Source: JAICLL01 sp035252155
Lineage (GTDB): Bacteria; Planctomycetota; Planctomycetia; Pirellulales; JAICIG01
Reading direction: 5' to 3'
Assembly (NCBI GenBank): GCA_035252155.1
Contig: DATFDL010000093.1
Coordinates: 1 to 5,219, forward strand
Length of the DNA: 5,219 bases
Below, piece by piece: positions 1 through 5,110 of the stretch. A model generated the notes under the pieces. It worked only from the letters and a program-made list of their open reading frames with translations. It was not told the origin of the DNA and ran no database searches. Numbering within the stretch: position 1 is the first letter of the stretch; each line of letters begins with the position of its first letter. The position numbers and the translations under genes are program-made.

Positions 1-23
1 TGCGCCGCCTGTAAGGCTCATGG

Positions 24-52
24 TTGCGTTTGAGTTGGCGACTGGTTAGACT
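24..52 (+). promoter_or_regulatory. Weak candidate sigma70-type promoter upstream of the DUF4912 gene
   Basis: A -35-like TTGCGT (24-29) and a -10-like TAGACT (47-52) are separated by 17 bases, the ideal spacing. The matches to the consensus are poor (3 of 6 and 4 of 6), so this is only a candidate. If real, it would give a leader of about 155 bases before the chosen start at 216. Nothing else clearly recognisable is seen in positions 1-200. Confidence 0.2.
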
Positions 53-200
53 CAAAATGGCTGGAAAATCGCCTGTAGGTCTGGTGCCACGCGGAAAAAT
101 CAGCGTGTGGGAGCGGCGAACCGGGCGATTCGGCCAGGGACGGCATGCAAATACCGGTTGCCGGCGCCACGAGCGCTGGCGGCAGCACGTCAAGCAACCC

Positions 201-204
201 GGAG
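201..204 (+). promoter_or_regulatory. Ribosome binding site deciding the start at 216
   Basis: GGAG lies 11 bases before the ATG at 216. The spacing is slightly long, but no comparable site precedes the in-frame alternatives at 24 and 57, so it supports the shorter protein. Confidence 0.45.
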
Positions 205-215
205 TATGTCGTTCA

Positions 216-1373
216 ATGACCGCGGAAACACTGAGCAACTATAGCGCGAAAGACCTGGCCCAGATGGCCAAGCGTCGCGGAGTTCATGGCTGGCATGCGA
301 TGCGCAAAGACCAGCTTGTACGAGCGTTGGTGCGGCTGGCCCGCAAGTCCGCCGAGGGCAGGGGTGCCGCGTCCACGGCCAGCCGGCGCTCGGCTGCCGC
401 CGCAAGCCCCCGGCGGAAGACATTGGCCACGTCCAACGGCACTGCGGCCAAGCATCGCAACGGGGCGACGCCGCGACGACTGTTAGACGTCAAAAACAAG
501 CTCAATCAGTACAAAGACCTCGGTCGAGAACCCGTGCGCCCCACGAATGGCAACGGTCGGGGCAAGCCGCATGCAGTGCGCGACCGCCTGGTGGTGATGG
601 TCCGCGGTCCCTACTGGCTGCATGCTTACTGGGAGCTCTCGCGGCATGGCGTGGCGCGTGCCCAGGCCGCGCTAGGGCAAGAATGGCACTCGGCCAAGCC
701 CATTTTGCGGTTGTTCGAGGTGTCGGCCGGCACGACCACCAACACTTCTGAAGCGCCGGTGCGCGATGTCGAAATTCACGGCGGCGTGAACAACTGGTAC
801 ATCGATGTTAAGAATCCACCCCGCAGCTATCGGCTCGACATCGGCTATTTGGGCGCCAGCGGCAAATTCTTCGTGCTCGCCCGCAGCAACGTGGTGACCA
901 CGCCCAAGGCGGCTGCCAGCGACGCCGTGGACGAAAACTGGAGCGAGGTCGCCGAAGACTTCGACAAGATTTACGCGATGAGCGGCGGCTACGCGGCGAA
1001 CAGCGCCAGCACCGAGCTGCAAGAGTTGTTCGAAGAGCGTCTCCGCCGGCCTATGGGCTCGCCGCTCGTTACGCAATTTGGGGCCGGCGTCGAAGCCCTG
1101 CTGCCCAAGAAGCGGGGATTTACGTTCGAGGTCGACGCTGAGCTACTCGTCTTCGGCTCGACCCACCCCGATGCCCACGTTACGCTACAGGGCGAGCCGG
1201 TCAAGCTTCGACCGGACGGCACGTTCACCATGCGGTTCAGCTTACCCAATTGTCGGCAGGTGATTCCGGCGGTGGCGTGCAGCCGCGACGGCTTTGAGCA
1301 GCGTACGGTGGTGCTGGCCGTCGAGCGCAACACGAAGACGATGGAACCCTTGCTGCGCGACGGCAGCGAGTGA
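216..1373 (+). CDS. DUF4912 domain-containing protein with N-terminal Rho-N/SAP-like domain
   Basis: This encodes a predicted soluble protein of 385 residues with no signal peptide or membrane segment. Residues about 5-42 (LSNYSAKDLAQMAKRRGVHG and onward) look like a Rho-N/SAP-type helical domain, a fold that often binds nucleic acid. Residues about 43-118 are an Ala/Arg/Ser/Gly-rich basic linker, probably disordered. Residues about 120-228 match the DUF4912 family: GPYWLHAYWELS at 131-142, LRLFEVS at 164-170, and WYIDVKNPPRSYRLDIGY at 194-211. A beta-rich C-terminal part (about 300-370; ELLVFGSTHPDAHVTLQG, then LRPDGTF) resembles the tail of planctomycete DUF4912 proteins. The biochemical function of DUF4912 is unknown, and a DNA- or RNA-associated role is only inferred from the N-terminal domain. 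The frame is open back to position 24 with other starts at 24 (TTG) and 57 (ATG). I chose 216 because GGAG lies at 201-204, 11 bases upstream, and because the recognisable domain begins right after it, while the upstream peptide is Arg-rich and unlike any domain. Confidence 0.87.
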   Translation: MTAETLSNYSAKDLAQMAKRRGVHGWHAMRKDQLVRALVRLARKSAEGRGAASTASRRSAAAASPRRKTLATSNGTAAKHRNGATPRRLLDVKNKLNQYKDLGREPVRPTNGNGRGKPHAVRDRLVVMVRGPYWLHAYWELSRHGVARAQAALGQEWHSAKPILRLFEVSAGTTTNTSEAPVRDVEIHGGVNNWYIDVKNPPRSYRLDIGYLGASGKFFVLARSNVVTTPKAAASDAVDENWSEVAEDFDKIYAMSGGYAANSASTELQELFEERLRRPMGSPLVTQFGAGVEALLPKKRGFTFEVDAELLVFGSTHPDAHVTLQGEPVKLRPDGTFTMRFSLPNCRQVIPAVACSRDGFEQRTVVLAVERNTKTMEPLLRDGSE

Positions 1374-1374
1374 G

Positions 1375-1517
1375 GTAGGTCAGGCTTTCCAGCCCGACGG
1401 AATTGTAGGGTGGGCATCGCCCACCAACAACTCATGGTGGGCAATGCCCACCCTACGGGTTGGTCGAGGACCAAGTCGTCCGTCGGGCTTCGCGTCAGGC
1501 TGGAAAGCCTGACCTAC
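1375..1517. repeat. 143-bp nested inverted repeat, planctomycete intergenic type
   Basis: There are two concentric inverted repeats. The outer arms 1375-1394 and 1498-1517 are perfect 20-bp reverse complements (left arm GTAGGTCAGGCTTTCCAGCC). They continue as an 8-bp pair, 1393-1400 with 1480-1487, after a 12-bp insertion in the right arm. The inner arms 1405-1425 and 1436-1456 match at 20 of 21 positions around a 10-base loop (1426-1435). Each inner arm is also a hairpin by itself, with a 7-bp stem and 3-base loop (1409-1425 and 1436-1452). The element begins one base after the TGA of the DUF4912 gene, so it may form the 3' end of that mRNA or act as a terminator, although no T-run follows. 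No transposase lies inside, and I see no clear target-site duplication. From memory, sequences of both arm types are scattered through planctomycete genomes; whether this is a MITE/REP-like element is inference. Confidence 0.85.
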
Positions 1518-1525
1518 GCGCTATC

Positions 1526-1554
1526 TTGCCGCGGTGGGTCCGGGGCGGTACGAT
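1526..1554 (+). promoter_or_regulatory. Candidate sigma70-type promoter for larE and the downstream gene
   Basis: TTGCCG (1526-1531) and TACGAT (1549-1554) are separated by exactly 17 bases, each matching the consensus at 4 of 6 positions. It lies just after the inverted repeat and in front of larE, the first gene of the next set. Transcription would begin near 1561, giving a leader of about 220 bases. No competing promoter of similar quality was noticed in 1555-1782. Confidence 0.4.
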
Positions 1555-1782
1555 GGGGATGTCCTCTGCCATGTTCGTGCTGCCGACGTCAAATTTGGGG
1601 AGCCGATAACGAAGTCCGCTGGACGCCAAAGCAAAGTCTCGCGAACGTGTATAGCCGCCGCCCGGAGCCTAGCTTCCGGAAACACGCGGACGGATCACAC
1701 AATCCGAGACCCGCGGCGCCCACTTTAACACTGCGGGCTCTCGAAAACCGCGTCGCCACGGCATTAGGGTGGAGGATTTTTT
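1555..1782 (+). other. Gene-free leader region upstream of larE with two small hairpins
   Basis: I see no credible gene here; open frames crossing it are not conserved-looking and one runs through the larE start. There are two imperfect stem-loops. At 1662-1679, CCGGA pairs with TCCGG, extended by GC/GC with one bulged base. At 1685-1715, CGCGG/CCGCG (outer) and CGGAT/ATCCG (inner) enclose a CACACA loop, with an asymmetric internal loop. Neither is followed by a T-run, so they do not look like terminators. They may be leader structure if the promoter at 1526-1554 is real. I do not recognise a known riboswitch. Confidence 0.3.
1771..1775 (+). promoter_or_regulatory. Strong ribosome binding site of larE
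   Basis: GGAGG lies 7 bases before the ATG at 1783, followed by an A/T-rich spacer (ATTTTTT). This is the best Shine-Dalgarno sequence in the window and fixes the larE start. Confidence 0.85.
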
Positions 1783-2646
1783 ATGCGCCCCTTGGCAGAG
1801 CAGCTTTCTCCGGAATTGGCCGGCAAACGCGATGCATTGTTGGCACTGGTCGGCCGCTACGAGAGCTGCGCCGTGGCGTTTTCCGGCGGCGTCGATAGCG
1901 CAGTCGCCGCCCAGGCCGCGTTTCTAGCTCTAGGCGACCGGGCCATTGCGGTCACGGGAGTAAGTCCCAGCCTGGCCGCAGGCGAATTACAGGCGGCGGT
2001 CGACTTGGCCGCCCACATCGGCATTCGCCATCAGGTTCTCTCGACCGAAGAGTTCGCCGATCCCAACTACTTGCGCAACGCGCCCGACCGCTGCTTTCAT
2101 TGCAAAACCGAGCTGTACACGCAGTTGGCCGGCCTGGCTGAAAGGCTAGAGGTACGGGTGATCGTCAACGGGCTGAATTTGGACGACCGTGGCGATTATC
2201 GCCCCGGCATGGTGGCGGCGGCAAACCACAACGTTCGCAGCCCGCTCTTGGAGTGCGGCCTGACGAAAGAAGACGTGCGTCGGTTGGCGGCGGATTGGGG
2301 CCTGCCCGTCTGGGACAAACCGGCCAGCCCGTGTCTTAGCAGCCGCGTTGCCTATGGCGAGCAGGTGACGCCCGAACGTCTCGCGATGATCGACCGGGCC
2401 GAGCAGTTCTTGCGGCAGCACGGCCTGCGTGAAGTCCGCGTGCGCTATCACCAGGGCGATCTGGCCCGCATTGAGGTCAGCAGCGGCGACCTCGCCCGTC
2501 TGGCTCAAGACGAATTCCGCGCGGCGCTAGTCGAGCAGTTCCGTTCGCTGGGCTTCAAATTCGTGACGCTCGATCTCGAGGGCTTTCGTTCGGGCAGCTT
2601 GAACCAGCTCGTCGGCGTCGAAGACCTGCGGGTGTTGTCGCGATGA
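1783..2646 (+). CDS. larE: LarE, ATP-dependent sacrificial sulfur transferase (nickel-pincer cofactor synthesis)
   Basis: LarE belongs to the PP-loop ATP pyrophosphatase family. It activates the carboxylate of pyridinium-3,5-biscarboxylic acid mononucleotide by adenylylation and installs sulfur, giving the thiocarboxylate later metallated by LarC for LarA-type racemases and epimerases. It acts in the cytoplasm. The protein has 287 residues, usual for the family. The PP-loop SGGVDS is at residues 34-39. The conserved Cys pair RCFHCKTELY is at 103-112, NGLNLDDRGDYRPG at 129-142, and KPASPCLSSR at 179-188. C184 corresponds to the cysteine that donates sulfur in Lactiplantibacillus plantarum LarE (Cys176). 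The C-terminal GFRSGSLN (267-274) also fits the family. No cysteine follows C184, so the protein lacks the extra cysteines used by cluster-binding LarE variants and is probably the sacrificial type. larA, larB and larC are not in the window. Its stop overlaps the next start by ATGA, so the two are co-translated. Confidence 0.95.
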   Translation: MRPLAEQLSPELAGKRDALLALVGRYESCAVAFSGGVDSAVAAQAAFLALGDRAIAVTGVSPSLAAGELQAAVDLAAHIGIRHQVLSTEEFADPNYLRNAPDRCFHCKTELYTQLAGLAERLEVRVIVNGLNLDDRGDYRPGMVAAANHNVRSPLLECGLTKEDVRRLAADWGLPVWDKPASPCLSSRVAYGEQVTPERLAMIDRAEQFLRQHGLREVRVRYHQGDLARIEVSSGDLARLAQDEFRAALVEQFRSLGFKFVTLDLEGFRSGSLNQLVGVEDLRVLSR

Positions 2647-3533
2647 CCCCACTGGCGAAACGCTCGGATCGCAGCGGCGGCCGGGCTTTGGTTTATGTGC
2701 TTGTCGTCGGCATCAGCGTGGGCTGCTCGGGCAAGCCCAGCACCGTCGACTCGACGTCGAAGGTCGACTCCTCAGGCGGCCCGGCCGGCCCATCGCGGTC
2801 GAGCGACGAACCGTCGGCCGCTGACAGGGCGCCGGTCGCGGCCGGTTCTGACGAACTTGAGCGCGCGCTTGGTTTCGCGCGCAAGTCGCTCAAGACCTTG
2901 AAGAAAATCCGCGACTACGAGTGCGTCTTTGAGCGGCAAGAGCGGGTTGGGGGCACTCTGCTCGAAGAAACCCGCATGGAGATGAAGGTGCGGCAGACGC
3001 CTTTCAGTGTCTATATGCGTTTCGTCGCTCCGCCCTCGACGGCCGGCCGAGAGGTCATCTATGTGGAGGGCGGCAATGACGGCAACCTGGTCGCGCACGG
3101 TACGGGCTTGCAGCAGGCAGTCGGCACGCTGAAGCTCGATCCTAAAGGCATGTTGGCAATGCGCGGAGGCCGCTATCCGATCTCCGACGCCGGCATGACC
3201 AAGCTGGTCGAAAAGCTCCTGGCGCTGGGCGCCAAGAAGGAACTCTTCCGAGAGTGTCGGGTCAGCATCGAGCCTTTCGAATTCGCCGAGCGTGCCTGCA
3301 CGCGCGTCGAGGTACGGAACCCAGCGCCACAGGGCGATTTTCGACTGGCGATCGCTCGCATCGTGCTCGACGACGGCTGGAATGTACCCGTCCACTTCGA
3401 GGCCTGGGAATGGCCCAACGAGGGCGGCGAGCCGATTTTGATCGAGCGATACTCCTATCTAGACGTGCGGCTCGATCCGGGCTTGACCGACCTCGATTTC
3501 TCGCCCGACAACCCCGCCTACGCCTTCCCCTAG
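2643..3533 (+). CDS. DUF1571 family putative lipoprotein
   Basis: The protein has 296 residues. The N-terminus has a charged stretch (K6, R7, R10, R14), a hydrophobic segment (about 15-27) and a lipobox-like end SVGC with C28, so it is probably an exported lipoprotein. The -3 residue is Ser instead of the usual Leu, which weakens the lipoprotein call. Residues 29-70 are a Ser/Pro/Ala/Gly-rich linker. Residues about 72-294 match DUF1571, a family seen mainly in planctomycetes: DYECVFERQERVGG (91-104), PFSVYMRFVAP (120-130), REVIYVEGGNDG (136-147), and a YSYLDVRLDPGLTDLDFSPDN end (270-290). The family has no established function; the repeated beta-strand pattern suggests a LolA-like envelope protein, which is inference. 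The ATG shares ATGA with the larE stop and has no good ribosome binding site of its own, so translation is probably coupled to larE. Confidence 0.88.
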   Translation: MTPLAKRSDRSGGRALVYVLVVGISVGCSGKPSTVDSTSKVDSSGGPAGPSRSSDEPSAADRAPVAAGSDELERALGFARKSLKTLKKIRDYECVFERQERVGGTLLEETRMEMKVRQTPFSVYMRFVAPPSTAGREVIYVEGGNDGNLVAHGTGLQQAVGTLKLDPKGMLAMRGGRYPISDAGMTKLVEKLLALGAKKELFRECRVSIEPFEFAERACTRVEVRNPAPQGDFRLAIARIVLDDGWNVPVHFEAWEWPNEGGEPILIERYSYLDVRLDPGLTDLDFSPDNPAYAFP

Positions 3534-3579
3534 GCCGGGCTGGTCGATGTAACCTGCCACTGGCCGCGGCCCACTATCC

Positions 3580-3601
3580 CGTGGCGATTCCGTGGCGATT
3601 C
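3580..3601 (+). repeat. Perfect 11-bp tandem duplication
   Basis: CGTGGCGATTC occurs twice in immediate succession (3580-3590 and 3591-3601) in the 102-base gap between the DUF1571 gene and the membrane protein gene. It is probably a slippage duplication, although tandem 11-mers can also be sites for a regulator. The rest of the gap holds the palindrome GGCCGCGGCC (3562-3571) without a T-run, so no terminator can be called. Confidence 0.6.
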
Positions 3602-3625
3602 GACGCCTTTTTCTCCCGCCGGAAC

Positions 3626-3634
3626 GGAGCAGGA
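3626..3634 (+). promoter_or_regulatory. Ribosome binding site of the membrane protein gene
   Basis: GGAG at 3626-3629 followed by AGGA at 3631-3634 lies just upstream of the ATG at 3636. This gives the gene its own translation signal and supports that start. Confidence 0.65.
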
Positions 3635-3635
3635 A

Positions 3636-4655
3636 ATGGCCCTCAACGGGTACGTTGTTTTATCGGCGTTTTTTTCGGTGCTGGGCCTCGCCACGGCGGT
3701 GGCGACGGTGGGCCTGGCGACAAGCACGCTGCTGCGGATGCGCCTGACGGCTTGGCGCGGTGAGCAGCACGTCGAAGATCGCGTCTATTTGACGATCCAA
3801 CTGACTTACGCGCTGCTGGGGCTTACGCTGGCGTCGTGGATAGTTCTTTATCTGCTTTTGGAGACTTTCGTACCACTTTGGCCCGGCGCCATGTGCATTT
3901 ATGGAATTACCCAGATCGGCGAAGGCAGTCGCGGAGTCACCGGGTGGCTGCCGAGTTTGGTGATTGCTATGCAAGCGATGAAGCCGCTGGTCGCCTTCGC
4001 GGCGGGCGCCGCGCTGGTGCTCTATCGACTCTATCGGCGCTCGGGGGTGTCTGAACTGCTGCCGCGCGTGCTGTGCGCCTTGCTCGTGGTCGCTTTGCTC
4101 GGCACGGTCAGTAGCGCCGCCGAGCTGGCCTATCTGAGCATTCCCAAGCTCGACATTCCGGTCAACTCGGGCTGTTGCAGTGCGGCCGCCGTGGATGCCG
4201 ACGCCATCGCGCCGCCCAGTTCAGATGAGCGTTGGCTGACGCCTGTGTATTACGGTTGCCACCTCTTGATGGCCTGGCTGCTTTGGCCTCGTCGTGGGCA
4301 GGCTGGTGGTCTCATCGCCTACGGGCGATTGGCGGCGGGACTTCTGCTGTCGTTGTTGACGCTAGTGGTCGCCGGCCGATTTGTCGTCGATGTGGCCGCG
4401 CCAGCGTTGCTGCACCTTCCTTATCACCATTGTCTTTATGATCTCGTAGCCGATGTGCCCGAATCCGGCGTGGCCCTGGGACTCTTGCTGTGGGGCACTT
4501 GCTGCGTGGGCTGGGCCTGCGTCGCGGGCTGGCTGGGGCGGTCAGCAGCCACCGAGGCGCTGGTGGCGGCCGAGGCCCGCCATTGGCAAAGCTGTGCGAT
4601 GCTGGGTTATCTAGGAACTGCGGCGATGTTTTCGGTGGAACTTTGGTTGGCATGA
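3636..4655 (+). CDS. Unrecognised membrane protein, about 8 segments, with periplasmic Cys/His motifs
   Basis: I do not recognise a named family. The protein has 339 residues with hydrophobic segments at roughly 5-33, 53-76, 105-130, 142-165, 203-217 (short), 226-250, 278-300 and 317-337. Basic residues cluster in the loops at 34-52, 131-137 and 218-225, which puts these in the cytoplasm and both termini outside. The other loops, predicted periplasmic, carry the notable motifs: PLWPGAMCIYG (80-90, C87), NSGCC (177-181, C180 and C181) and LPYHHCLYDL (261-270, H264, H265 and C266). Further cysteines (C208, C289, C290, C295, C320) lie in or near membrane segments. Cys/His motifs gathered on one face suggest metal binding or thiol redox chemistry. 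The next gene, joined by an ATGA overlap, is a NosL/TRASH-like protein, which favours metal handling, perhaps copper. The function remains inference. Confidence 0.88.
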   Translation: MALNGYVVLSAFFSVLGLATAVATVGLATSTLLRMRLTAWRGEQHVEDRVYLTIQLTYALLGLTLASWIVLYLLLETFVPLWPGAMCIYGITQIGEGSRGVTGWLPSLVIAMQAMKPLVAFAAGAALVLYRLYRRSGVSELLPRVLCALLVVALLGTVSSAAELAYLSIPKLDIPVNSGCCSAAAVDADAIAPPSSDERWLTPVYYGCHLLMAWLLWPRRGQAGGLIAYGRLAAGLLLSLLTLVVAGRFVVDVAAPALLHLPYHHCLYDLVADVPESGVALGLLLWGTCCVGWACVAGWLGRSAATEALVAAEARHWQSCAMLGYLGTAAMFSVELWLA

Positions 4656-5110
4656 CCCGCAAGCAATTCCAGTGGGCGCTGGTCTGGACGTTGTTGGTGG
4701 TTGTCGGCTTGCCCGCGGGGGGCAACTGGTATCGCCGAAAGCGCCTGCCGCAGTGCGCCTTGGACGGCGCCGCGATCGAGCCGATCTATGCAGTCGAAAT
4801 CGTCGATGCACAAAAAAGTCTACGGCGCTTCTGCTGCATCCGCTGCGCCGAGTACTGGCTGGCGCAACAAACCGACCCGGTTCGTGACGTGCGCGTCACC
4901 GACGAGGTCACGGGCGCCGCCGTCGAAGCCGCCGCGGCGTTCTTCGTTCGCAGCACGATCGTCACCAACCACGCCACCGGAAACGACGTGCATGCGTTTC
5001 GCAGGCGGCACGACGCCGAGGAGCACGCCGCCGCCAATCGTGGACGTTTGCTCCGCGACAGCGAGCGGCCATTCGCGACGACCCGGGAAGGAACAGCATC
5101 CGTGCCATGA
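4652..5110 (+). CDS. Membrane-anchored NosL/TRASH-like metal-binding protein
   Basis: The protein has 152 residues with one N-terminal hydrophobic anchor (about 7-22) preceded by R3 and K4 and followed by the basic YRRKR (27-31). Most of it is probably periplasmic, although the basic patch after the anchor makes orientation less certain. C35 (CALDGAAIEPIYAVEI) and the RRFCCIRCAEYWL stretch at 58-70 give C35-x25-C61-x3-C65, with C62 beside it, close to the TRASH metal-binding pattern and to NosL, the copper chaperone of nitrous oxide reductase. The later part (VTDEVTGAAVEAAAAFFV at 82-99, then VHAFRRRHDAEEHAAANRGR at 113-132) follows the NosL layout of A-rich, F-containing segments before a final Gly. 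It differs from classical NosL: no lipobox and no Cys-Gly-Met motif (the equivalent reads CALDG). The start is set by ATGA overlap with the upstream gene; an in-frame start at 4490 would lie wholly inside that gene and is unlikely. Family assignment is by eye. Confidence 0.78.
   Translation: MTRKQFQWALVWTLLVVVGLPAGGNWYRRKRLPQCALDGAAIEPIYAVEIVDAQKSLRRFCCIRCAEYWLAQQTDPVRDVRVTDEVTGAAVEAAAAFFVRSTIVTNHATGNDVHAFRRRHDAEEHAAANRGRLLRDSERPFATTREGTASVP

Noticed and set aside
24..215. Extended N-terminus for the DUF4912 protein (TTG at 24 or ATG at 57)
   Set aside because: The extra residues are Arg-rich with no domain, no ribosome binding site precedes these starts, and the recognisable domain begins just after the ATG at 216.
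989..1474. Minus-strand 161-codon frame
   Set aside because: It starts in the inverted repeat and then runs antisense to the DUF4912 gene. The peptide with VGWALPTMSCWWAMPT is the translated repeat, a known kind of annotation artefact.
1375..1517. CRISPR array or rho-independent terminator
   Set aside because: The repeats are inverted and unequal, not direct and evenly spaced, so it is not CRISPR. No T-run follows the stem, so an intrinsic terminator cannot be claimed.
1410..1898. Long + strand open frame running from the inverted repeat into larE
   Set aside because: It begins inside the repeat, reads through the larE promoter and ribosome binding site, and overlaps the start of a clear family member in another frame.
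2772..3395. Minus-strand 207-codon frame opposite the DUF1571 gene
   Set aside because: It is a by-product of high GC third-position bias; no family resemblance is seen and the + strand gene is well supported.
3562..3571. Terminator between the DUF1571 and membrane protein genes
   Set aside because: GGCCGCGGCC is a palindrome without a loop or a following T-run. It is a chance GC-rich palindrome as far as can be seen.
4490..4651. Upstream start for the NosL-like protein
   Set aside because: It would lie entirely inside the membrane protein gene. The ATGA junction at 4652 matches the coupling style of the other junctions, and the hydrophobic anchor begins directly after it.
3636..4655. VKOR or DsbB-type disulfide-forming enzyme
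   Set aside because: These have about four or five membrane segments with CXXC-type pairs. This protein has about eight segments and no CXXC, only single cysteines and an adjacent CC pair.
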